Positions 45,950 through 56,870 of a stretch of 64,000 nucleotides of DNA are shown here, piece by piece. The stretch is from Polytrichum commune (lineage: Eukaryota > Streptophyta > Polytrichopsida > Polytrichales > Polytrichaceae): the NCBI GenBank assembly GCA_950295325.1, contig OX485804.1:7688001-7752000 (forward strand). Direction: 5' to 3'. The translations under genes and the position numbers were made by a program. The first letter of the stretch is position 1. Each line of letters opens with the position of its first letter. The notes below the pieces were generated by a model that was not told the origin of the DNA, did no database searches, and saw nothing but the letters and a program-made list of their open reading frames with translations.

Positions 45950-46861
45950 TAGTCTTAGTGTTGACAAGACAAAAGAGTTGAATGTGTTATTGAAAATGTG
46001 CATCGGACAACTTGTGATGTAGTACCAAGGAATGCATTCGAAAGTAGAAAGGGTGGGTATGCACGGACGTGACGCTTATGGGAGGACGTCCAGAGCAAGT
46101 AGTTAGAATGACCTAAAAAATGTACCATAAGTTGGTAGAAGGTTAGAGAGGTCAAATCCGGACTCGGTTTGCAAAAACCACCTCCAGAAGTTGCCAGATC
46201 TGACTAAAAACGTGAGCTGGTCGAAAATATGAAAGTGGTCAGAATGGCCCGAAAACTATACTGTAGGTTGGTAGGAGGTTAGAGATGGCAGATCCAAGCT
46301 TATATTGTGGAAACAACCTTCGTAAGTTGGCTGATTGGGCCAAAAACGTGAGCTGGTAGGTAGTGTCCAGGGCATGTTTCAAGCCTTAAACGGAAGTTGT
46401 AGGGGATTGTACATCAAAGGAGATGTCTAGGGATGAGGAACTAGCTTGGGAGGTGTTTATGCAAGGCTTGGACGTGACTAGCGGCGAACTAGTTAATGGA
46501 GCAAGGAAGGAGTGCGAAAATCCATTAACAGACACATCTGACAAAAGGAGTGAAAGTGGGGTACACCTTAAGGTGGAAGAAATTGGATACAAAGCATATT
46601 TCAGCAGCCACCATATATGCTATATGTTCACATGAAACATTTACAACATTCCTTGGAATTTTTATTGCATGAAGATAAACCCTCAGTTGTGATTTGGTAA
46701 ACTCCACCTCAACATTTGAACATTTAGATCCGCACCCTGCTGTTATATCGACCACCATATAAGCATGCTCGAGTTGCTGCCTCAATATCTTGATTTAACA
46801 CCTCCATAACACTTGTCAAAAGTTGTTCCAAAACTGACTTTTGCAAATTGACTTTGCCACC
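45950..46861 (+). other. Flank between gypsy LTR and the 3.8-kb element
   Basis: Contains a two-copy tandem at about 46,100-46,370 with a period near 136 bp (agaatgacct/agaatggccc ... acgtgagctgg). Minus-strand frames around 46,525-46,860 (YMVVDITAGCGSKCSNVEVE; VLEQLLTSVMEVLNQDIEAA in another frame) may be a broken exon, but I recognise no family. Confidence 0.45.
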
Positions 46862-49800
46862 TGTCGCGGCCCACCTTTTCTTAAAACCTTAAGAAACCTT
46901 GTTTTAAGATTAAGGAATAGATTTGAGCGAGGAAAACATAGTAAGTAGAGTACTTTATTGCTAGATAGTTAGGTAGGCTAGTTAGGATTGAGGAGAAAAA
47001 CTAAAATCATTAAAGTAGTTAAAAATACCGAATTGAGTTAGTGTTAGGAATTCCGTTTCGACTCGGAAACCTTAGAGCGGAGCGGACCGCACCGGCGACG
47101 GCGGGCCGCAACCACTATGGCCACCCAATCACGGAAGCGGATCGCGGACAAGCCGCTAGCCCTCCGCAAGGTGCATGTGGTCACTTCCACTGGTAGAGAG
47201 GAGAACGATGAGTTGGAGGCAGACTTGAGGCGCATGGGCTGCCTCGGGTTATGGGAAAAATCGTGGAGAGTACGCTCTGAGGGGATGGTGAGGGAGTTAG
47301 TCACAGGAGAGGTGGACCACGTTTACGCTTCCACCATCCGGGGCCGACCGGATAGGTGGAATGCGGAATTGTGGAGTCGGGTTTACGGCTTCGAGCAAGG
47401 AGGGGAAGGTATGGCCACTAAGCGAGAGGATTGTACGAGGGACAAATTCTCCCAGAGGCTAGACCCCAAGTATGGATATTTTGTGAAAGATTGTAAAGAT
47501 GAGAGGGAAAGGAGGATGTTAGCTTTTCTAGTGCCTATCTTTAGCCCAGAAAAGCCTTATAACATCACTCTTACACTTGCCACCACCTTACTTCTTGCAT
47601 ACTCCGAGAAGAAGGTGGTGGATTGGGGGAGCCTCATTGGAGAGTTGGTGCACAAGTTGGCAACCAACACTAAGCGCGGCCTACCTTCCTACATAGGGCC
47701 TTTCCTCTTCCACCTTTACGTACACGAAAACCTACTCACGGACGAAGAGGACACCCTATGGACATCGCATCAGTTTATGCGGGAGCTCCAGACTACCGAT
47801 TCGGAGCCGGAGATGGGCCATGAGGATTCGAAGGAGAAAGACGTGGTGGAGATGAGCGACGAAGAGCGGCCCGTGACCAAGAAGCGGAAACTAATGTTGG
47901 GGAATCGTACGACGCGGACCAGGTCCGCCACCAAGCCGGTAGGAGGTGGAACCTCCACCTTGTCCTTGGAGGACAATCCGGTGGACTCCATTATCCGCGA
48001 CTTGGAGGGAGTACGGTCCCGGATTGTGGACTATGAGGTACAAATGCACCAAGTAGGGGAATTGGTGGGCAACCTGCCACGGGAGGGTTTGGTTGCCGCA
48101 ATAAAGGAGGCCATCCAAGATCCGCGTCGGCTGCGGGAGCTGGAGCGGAAAGTGGACCACCTTACTGCGGAAAAGCGGAAGACCGCGGAGTGAGTGCGGA
48201 AGTTGGAGGTGGAGCGAGAGAAGCTCCTTAAGTAGGTAAAGGATACCACTCTCACGGTACAAAAATTGAGAGATATGTTGGAAATCCCGGGGAACGTATG
48301 GTGGAAAGCCAAGATGTTCGACGCGGAATTGAAGAACGCGGGCCACGTTTCCGGGTCGAAGATGGTTACCTTCATCATGGATCAAGGGAGTAAGATGGAC
48401 GCGTCCTTGAAAGCAATGAAGGCCCTCATTGCTAGTTGCACGGAGTTGTTTCCCGTGGTAGTTGAGTCATCGGAGGAGAAGGAGTTTTCATCCGACTACT
48501 CCGACTTGACCCCTCATGACATGGTGGAAATTCAAGGTGCCGCGGTGGAAGGTGGAAACCAACACGCGGAAGAGGTGGACCAGGTGGAGGACATCACGGC
48601 GATCACGGCCCTCCCGGTTTCCACCACTGAGGTGTTAGTTCCCAAGGCCACCCCAGTTTCCGCCGTGGTTGGTGAAGAAACCTTGGGTGATTGCCATGTG
48701 GCCGAGGTCTCAACTCCAACCCTTGCCACGGACTTCCAAGTGGTTGTCCGGGATCCGCCGCCACTTGCCATTCTTGCTCCGGAATTTCCGCCGGACGACC
48801 AACTATCCGCCCCGCTGGCACCGGACGTTGCGGAAATGGTGGACCGCGTGGGAGTGAGTTCCACGCCGAATGCTCACGATGTGCAAGTGACGCCACCACG
48901 TGCTCCATTTTTGGCAACGGACAGCGCGGACCGCCGCGAGGAGCGGAAGCAGAATAAGAAGGAAGCCAAGTTGAAGAAGCGGAAGGATAAGGAGTAGATT
49001 TTAGTTAGGATTCCATTTTGGTTTGTGTTGGGCAAGTAGGTAGGTGGCCCCGGTTTGTGGGCCTCGTCATTTTCTTTGTTTAGGTTTTGACCTCTCCATG
49101 AGGTGGATTGTCGCCACGTGGCCCGCGATTTCCGGCATGGAAACCATGGCATGTGGGTGTTAGTTTGGTTTTTAAAGGGATAACACTTCGGTGTTTCTCT
49201 CATCATTTTGCATTACAAGTGTTCTTTTGTTCAATTCGGACCTTATGCTTTATTTCACCTTCGGTTTGAGTTGAGTCTTGAGTACATGTGTAATGCAAGT
49301 GGTCCCTCTTTTCCGTACTTGAGGTTTCCGAGTTTTCCGCCATTCCCTATCATTGTGTAGGTTAGTTAGGTTAGTATTCCGTGATAGGACAGGGGGTCAG
49401 TAATACCCCGAGGTGTGTGTGGTTAAAACGCCCCTATGTGAGCAGGCGATGGGCGGAGGAATCTTAAGCGCGGAAAGGAGGAAAGGATTGGCCGAGTAAG
49501 GGGAAAGAACCCCATCGTGGGGTTGTTGGGCAAGGGAAGTTCCACATACACGGTAGGTTCTTCCCCACTTACTCCGTCCAACTAGGGACCGATAATGAGC
49601 AGCAGTGGATAGACCTGTCCAATAGTAGGGGGAGAGCTCTGGTTTACGCCTTCCGCTTGCCGTGACCTGGAGGTGGATCACACCGATCAGCAGTAACGGA
49701 ATGGTCTAGAATACTCATGCACCTGCCGCGACTGGCGCTTGGTTCCCACCGCGGATGGTAGGCGTGGTAGCCCCATCCCTATGTTAGCCCCGCCGTCACG

Positions 49801-50684
49801 GAAATCAACAAACCTTAGGTCCTATCTTGTGTGACCTGTGGAACAGCACAAGCTACCCATTGTGAGGATAAGAACGAAGATGTTGTGTTTCCACCTTTCT
49901 CGAGGGAGGATTCGGTTTCCGCGTGTGGTATAGTGGAAACTGTGCCATCACGGAAAGCGGATCAGGCTGGTTTTGTAGACCCAAAACTTCCTCCACCTTT
50001 CCCCCCGTTAAAGGGGGGTGGCACGCGTCGGATACTTGAGTGGGACACCTTCCTGAGGGAGGGTTGCCCCCATCATAACACTAGTCTAAGGGAGTAATAG
50101 TTAGAAGGAGGAAGTGGAGATAGGGAGACAACCCTAAGAAATCAACCCAAAGGGTGAAATCCTGATGAACAACTACCAAGACTCTCTGAGCATTCTAGCC
50201 TAAAACACTAGAATTATGGTTCTTGTGACACGGTCGAAAATCTAGCGGATAGTGGAAATACAGGTCAGATCCGCTACCTCTATTGCGGAAACCTTATCCC
50301 GGAAGTCATGACCCGTAATAAGGAATCTTAAAATGGAGTGTGTATAGTTGTTATACTATGGATTCAGGACGCTGAGTCTATTGTTGTTACTACTCTAAGG
50401 TGGGAGCTTGTCCATACTTTGTGTTGTGTTCCCTACCTCGGTCCACTACCGGGACGACGGAAATTTCCGTGCTATAATTTCCGTAATATCCCGGATTTCT
50501 TAATTCGATTTGGGTTAACTTAGTTTCTGGTGTTTCTTGTGTGTGTGTGTGTGAGTGAAAGTTTTCCCCCCTTCTGTGTTGTGAACGACCGCAGGTTCTT
50601 CGTGGGAACGAACTCGGCGCGGTTTTGACGTTTTACGCGTTAATTAGGTTAATTAACTGGATACGTTACCACCGTGCTACGACA
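46862..50684 (+). mobile_element. 3,823-bp single-LTR insertion carrying a reading frame, TSD CCACC
   Basis: Ends tgtcgcggccc and gtgctacgaca are near-inverse TG...CA termini. ccacc is duplicated at 46,857-46,861 and 50,685-50,689. I find no pair of LTRs inside it. A weak TATA (ttttaaaggg, about 49,170) followed by a pyrimidine-rich start (tttctctcatcattttgc) about 30 bp later divides it. The left 2.3 kb would be U3 with the protein frame, and the right 1.5 kb would be R-U5. That makes it a very long solo LTR. A non-autonomous element with highly diverged LTRs is the alternative. Confidence 0.7.
47117..48997 (+). pseudogene. 627-codon frame in the 3.8-kb element, two in-frame stops
   Basis: ATG 47,117 opens a frame to TAG 48,995 broken only by TGA (48,191) and a TAG about 14 codons on. 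CGA-to-TGA and CAG-to-TAG transitions would explain both. Residues 60-215 (VRELVTGEVDHVYASTIRGR, ELWSRVYGFEQGGEG, FLVPIFSPEKPYNITLTLAT, GLPSYIGPFLFHLYVHENLL) resemble the putative plant transposon protein domain found in retroelement frames. A coiled coil follows (IIRDLEGVRSRIVDYEVQMH, RRLRELERKVDHLTAEKRKT). Then comes an acidic, proline-rich linker. The tail is strongly basic (RREERKQNKKEAKLKKRKDK), perhaps a nuclear signal. The region is far more GC-rich than its surroundings. The role is unknown; gag-like or regulatory is a guess. Confidence 0.55.
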
Positions 50685-50757
50685 CCACCTTTGAGATACA
50701 CGGTAGGGTGCTTTGCTATAACACCCACTACAACACACCATGAATTCCCGCCTTTAA

Positions 50758-51033
50758 CATTCAAATACGAAGATCTTTACATATGAGATTGCAAAGAGAG
50801 AGGCGAGTTGGGTAATGAAGCTTGACAAGGTTAAGGTAGAAGAACATGAGCTTCGGGAGAGAGTGATAAAATTGCAAGAGGAGAATTCCTACATTGAAAG
50901 AGAAATTAGTAGCATGTTGTCGAAAGACAGGTAGTGGAAGGGGAAAATCAAGGAGTTGGAGTTTGAAATCGATTCTTACCGCACGAGAGCGATGCAAGCC
51001 GAATCTTTGGCACTCGTGAAACACCTTGTGTGA
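50758..51033 (+). pseudogene. Coiled-coil coding fragment with one stop
   Basis: A 91-codon frame (opened by a stop at 50,755) reads TYEIAKREASWVMKLDKVKV, EEHELRERVIKLQEENSYIE, then a TAG at 50,932, then WKGKIKELEFEIDSYRTRAM and ends LVKHLV. Charge and heptad pattern fit a coiled coil. It has no clear start and no neighbouring exon, and I do not recognise the parent. Confidence 0.4.
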
Positions 51034-52367
51034 ATGCTATGGAGCACAAAAGAAAGCTTCAAAAAATGTGTCTTACCTACCGCTTTTGCGCCACGCTTCA
51101 CCACTTCACACTTCACCAACACATGACCTCCTACCCTAACGCTTCACCGCCTTTGCGCCACTGTGCTTGCCCAAACCCTAAAACCGTGTCATTACAAAAC
51201 CCAAGGGCCGTTGAGAAGTCACAACATTCCTTCCCCAAAAAAAATCCCACAACATTTCCCTCCATGCTAACGCGTTTCATTCAAATTTGGACAGAAACTA
51301 CACACTTCTTCATCCAAGTAGTCAAACCCATAATTATTTTATTGATCATACTACACACTTTTAGGCGTATCCAATATCTATAACCGTATTTTTTTTCTAT
51401 TGATTACTAAAATAAAGGAATTATTCACCACCCTATTCTACATATAATCATGTAGGGGACATATTTTCAATGCTATAATAGATTTAACGAATTTATAAAT
51501 TTTACCCTCAACGAATTAAATTGACCCTATTTTTTTTTAATCTCACGTGGTTTCTAAAAGTCCGATAGTCACCTCCCCGAGGTTTGTGCTCCCAAAGCAT
51601 CCAATTAATTGTGGATTAGGGCCCCAAATGAGGCTTGACCAATCGGAAGCAAGCACCAAATGAACATCTTTTGACATCCCGCAATAAATTACTCACAAGA
51701 TTGTTGGTGAAGTTCATAATGATTATTCACCTCTTGAACTTAAAAACACAAAGATTAGAAAATCATACATTGGCTTCAACTTTCACCAAATCTTGATTGA
51801 CATCAATCCCAATTTCAAGAAGAATAGCTCTCCCTTAATATGAATATGACATTATTATGCGTCATATTACCAGACAATCTCCGTTGTCATAATTGCATGT
51901 TGTCTTAGCATAATTATTTGTAAACAAAATCCTACATATGTTGAAATGCTCAAAATGTTCAAAATAGGTGCATTTACCTTAGTGTTGGTACGTGGATGCA
52001 GTGAGTTTTACTTCAAATATTCAAGAGAGGTACATTCACTACAACCATTGGAGTGGTGAAGCCACATATGGATGGTTGTATAACTTATCGTCCAAATGTT
52101 TGCACATCAATTCAAAAGTTGGCAACTTCATCTATTTTTTATTTTATTTTTGTTGCTTTCTGTTTTTAAGGGATTTTGAGACTATTTTGTGCATAGGAAA
52201 TCATTGAAAAATTGCAGAAACTTCATTGGCTATTCAAGATTTTGAAAAGCAGAGCTAGATAGCCAGTTAAAAAATCACAGATTCTACGAGGTGATCTCTG
52301 CACAGCTCGTGTATCGACACATTTGATGCATTTAAGGCCAATGTGTCCGCTAGCGAGTCTTCTCTGG
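51034..52367 (+). other. AT-rich DNA, nothing recognised
   Basis: No frame with coding character and no clear repeat. It ends at the 8-bp target duplication of the hAT-like element (ttctctgg). Confidence 0.5.
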
Positions 52368-53239
52368 CAGGGCTGTTTTTTCACAAAGTTTTTACCCATC
52401 CACGTCCCAAAACCTCGAATTGAAAGGCAAAAAAAATTGAAACCCGTCCCAAAACCGGTAATTTCTAAACCAACCCGTCCATGAAAAGGTTAAAGGAAAA
52501 AACAAATCGATAAAGATAACCCGAAAGATGTCGGCATGTGATTGGTGCACTTGCCACTTGGAATCAATAGTATCTTACTATCTTCGTTCATTTCTGCTTT
52601 TTCTATTATAATTACCAATTTGCCAGCCTGCCACTGCCCCATTTTGTTTGTTTGTCCACAAACTAGTTCAGAGAAACTGAACTAGACTCAGTCACTCAAA
52701 CTCAGTCACTCAAACTCAACCGGTTCATTTGAAACTAACTCGAATTCAAGAAGTTGGAGAGTGCCGCTAGAACAATCTCCTCCTACAATCTTGAACTTCA
52801 GCAGGTGTTTTCTCAAACTCAACCGGTAAGTAGCTCTTTATTTTTAAACTTTTTAACATGTTTATATATACTAATTCTTATTCAATTACTAAGTTTACCT
52901 TCAATTGTAATCTTTGACATTATGTTAAAAAGGTTCTAAATTTTGTGGTTGATGAATTAATGTATGCATGTGAATCAAGCACTTCAAGATTGATAGTTTG
53001 ATTGGGTATTAGTGGTTTGATTGCATTATGCTTATATTCACATGTCATATATGACATAACGTAATTGATATTTGTACCATTTTTTTAATTTAAAAAAATG
53101 TGATTTTTAGAACCCGTCCAAAGTGAATTTGACACATCCCAAAACCGGTTCATTTTCTAAGAACCCGTCCACTGGAAATGTTTTTTTTTTATGAACATGT
53201 CCCTAGACATGTTAGGGACCTTGTGAAAAAACACCCCTG
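52368..53239 (+). mobile_element. hAT-like non-autonomous element, 872 bp
   Basis: Terminal inverted repeats cagggctgttttttcacaa and ttgtgaaaaaacacccctg match at 18 of 19 positions and have the CAGGG start typical of hAT. Flanks ttctctgg and gtctctgg form an 8-bp duplication with one change. Subterminal words acccgtcc and aaaccggt occur several times near both ends. An exon-like piece (52,754-52,826) ends caaccg/gtaagt, suggesting a deletion derivative of a transposase gene that keeps the first exon. No transposase domain remains. Confidence 0.85.
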
Positions 53240-53247
53240 GTCTCTGG

Positions 53248-54846
53248 AAGGCCTTTCAAGTAAAAGTAAGGTGTGTGGGGCCTAAAGTGCACGTCCTTCC
53301 TAAAGTGGTCTTGATATTTATTGGCTCTGTCTGTAGGACAAAGACTATGCATCAACTTCTTCGTTTCAAGAGCAAATTTCCTAACCACTTTGCGTTCACA
53401 CTTGGACGTTACTTGTTCTTGTTATTTTTGGTCCACCTTATTTAATGTGGATGTTAGCTAAAATTATTGTTTTATATATATATAAGTGGACATTAAATAA
53501 AGTGATATGAAATCCACACCATTGAAAATTAAGCATGATCATGGTTCATTTGTAATGTACAATGTAGCATGCGTGCTTCGAGAAGACTTGATGAAGGAAC
53601 TACATACAACCTTGACACAAAGCCTAGGAAAGCAACCATCACTTTCCATTCCGTACATTCTTTTTAGACATATATACGTATGCGGGGTGTTCAAAATATT
53701 ATTTCTCAACCTCTAACTAAATTACCTATGGCCACTCATGATGAATGCATAATCTATCTAAATGAAAACATATTTGCCGCAATACAAATGTATCCTACCT
53801 ATGCTAGCCAAGTCAAAACATGCTAAATAAAGTTTAAAACTATCCCGTAAATTTATGTACAAGTATTTTGAGCCCTTTATAACTTGAAAATTTGAATAAT
53901 TGATTAGTTTGCAATGGCTATGTACATGATTGCAACTGTGGTTTGTTTCTTTGTGCTTGGTAGGATACAAACTTACATAGGCAAAGCTCACATGATTTCT
54001 AGGCATGTTGATTGACCACTCCAAAACTTGTTGGTGTCATTTGGTTGCAAATTTATATAGAACAAAACATGCCGTGGTGATGGTGGTTAGGTCGTTCCCA
54101 CTATTACTGTCTATAAAACAAAACAAAAATTGAAGGAAAAAGGGGATACATCATATATTTCTCCCCAAAACAAACATGTGACCAAAAAAAACGGAACAAG
54201 AATGGAAAAATGAGGGAACTACAATTACAAAAAATGGGTATGGTGGGGGAACTTGGCGGAGGTGGCGGGCATGGCATGGCATGTCATGGGCAAGAGGGTG
54301 GGTCATGGGGAGCTTATGAACATGGGCACGTGCATACATGCATATGGTGGGTACACATATGCATGGGGGCATATGGACATAGGGACAGAGTGCTGCATGG
54401 GCATATGGGTTGGCTTGATCCGGGATTCAATTCATATGTAAGGATTTCTCATTGGCACGTTAAATCCATCTATGAAATATGTCCCGGCACATTGTACATA
54501 TATCCATCTACAAAATGTTCTTTTCTTCAACCCTAACTTCCCATGCCCAATTTTCCTCAAATCTGTCGAGAAAATGTGACCTCAATTTCAACAAATGTAG
54601 TTGTAAATTTAAAGTTTTTTTCACATACCCAACTCTATAGATGTTTGCAAGTTAAAGGTGACTATTCATTGTCGACATTTTAAATGTTGAAATTTTGTTA
54701 TGTAGGAGATTATAATAAGAATGTCAATAATGGTCTTGAGGGGTAGAAGTTGAGAACTTAATGTGGGGTGGGTTCCCTAATCGTATCTTCACACAAATCA
54801 TCTCCAAATGACAAAATGTTTCCCTTAGTCAAGAGATGGGCAGTAT
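53248..54846 (+). other. AT-rich flank, nothing coding recognised
   Basis: Holds an inverted repeat around a TA run (about 53,433-53,503, ccaccttatttaatgt/acattaaataaagtg) and a gcatgg-rich low-complexity run at 54,265-54,400. It ends at the junction where duplicated sequence resumes. Confidence 0.5.
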
Positions 54847-56009
54847 ACCTATTCAAACCAACTCACAAATCTTGAAACCATTGTTTTGTGAATTTCTGGG
54901 AAGCTTTACAATTTGAGGCAGCAGTGGCATATCTGCGCACCTTCAACACGGATTTACATCCACCAACACATGTCGAACTAAACATTCCAACAGTAGATGT
55001 TTAGGATATGTTGGGTTTGAGTGTCATGCAAATTTTCAAATCAATTGGGAATCATTTGCACGTGGGGATCAACAAACTACATGTTTGGGATATGTTGCCC
55101 TAAACCACAAAGCTGACAAATGTCAAGCTAGCATTCGTGGAGCAATTCCATTATAAACATATTGGGAGCTTGCTACCATATTTGAAAGAATGAATCAAAA
55201 TTATCAACATGATAGGACATAACAAACCCGAAGATGCACAAGAGGAGTAGTTGAAACAGTCCCAAAACCATCCAAACTAGTGTCAAAGGGGTCAAAGTGA
55301 ACTTGTCACGACCATTTTATGGTTGCATAGGACATAGGGATTAAAGAAAACTAACATGAATAAAGTTTATATTGTCCAAAGGTTAGATAATGGGTACATA
55401 TGTATTTAGATTTGAAATTAAAGTTCGGTGAACACGTTCTCAAAAAATCCATTTGCGTGCCATTTTTCCATATATTGACACTATTTTAGGAAACATGAGA
55501 ATGTACAGTTTGGATTTGACGACGAGGAATTCTCACCCGTGATGGAAGGTAAACCGTAGCTCTTGGCAGCTTTTTCATAAAATGATTCATTTCCAAGGTG
55601 CCTAAATTCTTGAGAAATTAATTTTGCTTAGTGTCCAAAAAAACATTCAAAGAGTGCCTAAAATCATAATAATGCAAGTGACATTCACTGGAATCCAACA
55701 AAGTAACACTAAATAACTTCAACAATGTCTTCATGCAACATCAATCTCACTCATATTATAAGAACAATACAAGCATGAATCTGCTCCACAAGTCATGCTG
55801 ACACACAACCATAAAAATGGGAATGAGAGAAGCAAACGGAAGTGAATGTCTAGATTATTTTAAATTACTTTTGAATCTATTCAAATTTAGATTATTATTT
55901 TTTGGGCTACCTAACTTACTTTTTCACTTTAATTAATTATTAGGCAAAAAGATGCTCAAACTGCTAGAGAACTACAGTACTTTATCCAATAACAATTATG
56001 AGTTTAAAA
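54847..56009 (+). other. Third copy of the backbone around 15,867-17,029
   Basis: No gene. It lacks the TIR element found in unit 2. It contains the intact sequence across the point at which unit 2 breaks (gaatgtctagattatttt at about 55,843). Confidence 0.65.
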
Positions 56010-56870
56010 ATTTCCTTCCACTTATGAGCTCAAGAATAAGAACCCCAAACCTATAAGCATCAATCTTTTTCACTCACATGACCCATTTGAAACATACTCA
56101 TGCGCTAAATAGTTTACAAACTCTGGAAATTAAAATGGCTTGATTAGTCTATTGGAAGCATGTTATGTTTAAGATCAACAAATGCTCAAAAAAAAAAAAC
56201 CCATAAAATTTAATGCGTATGTACTTACTTTGTGCCAACAATGTGCATTGTCATCATGTGAGTTTATTCATTTGGAAACAACAACACTAAACCAAAATTC
56301 GCCCTCAATGCTTCCAAATTTTTGTCCAACAAAATATTGCATGCTTTGACATCCCCATGAATGAATCTTAGTTTGACTGAAGCATGTAGATAATGATGGC
56401 CTTGGGCTACTCCTTGACAAATGTTTAGTGTATATGCCAATTCACTAATAAACCACCTTCGTGCCCTGCCTTTAGAATCAAAAGGACAAAGATTTATACA
56501 CAAGCCATAAATTGCTAAAATTCCACCAACGTCAAATAAATCTCAATGGTTGCTAGATTGCATCATTGTTTGAGAGATCACTATGACATCATAATCCTAG
56601 TATTAACATAAAATAAAGCAACATTAGGGACAAAATTGTACCAAAAAGGGTTGACCAAAACCATTGTTTTCAATGTACTCATACACCCAAAGCATTTGAT
56701 CTCCATGCAAACAACAACCTTGTAATTTCACAAGATTTTGGTGTTTTACGTTTCTAAGAAGGATTACTTCAATCAAAACATTATCAAAATTTTGATGGGA
56801 TGTGAGGAAGAGTAGTTTCTTGGCTACTTGGCTCCCGCTATCAAGACAACCTTGAAATTGTCAAAAACAA
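56010..56870 (-). pseudogene. Receptor-like kinase relic, second copy
   Basis: Same broken kinase pieces as at 17,030. The stretch FIHGDVKACNILLDKNLEAL shows A-C for A-S, and the same NFG and the stop after LLFPNE are present. VYEYIEN-type and FGVLILELISGR-type pieces lie either side. The shared lesions show that inactivation preceded the duplication. Additional small indels (for example at about 56,660 and 56,775) are private to this copy. Confidence 0.78.

Noticed and set aside
46525-46785. Minus-strand 86-codon frame as a gene
   Set aside because: It is a single short frame without homology I can name, beside another frame that seems to continue it. It is kept only as a possible broken exon.
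48532-48957. Frames on both strands overlapping the embedded retroelement gene
   Set aside because: They are shadows of the high-GC 47,117-48,997 frame.
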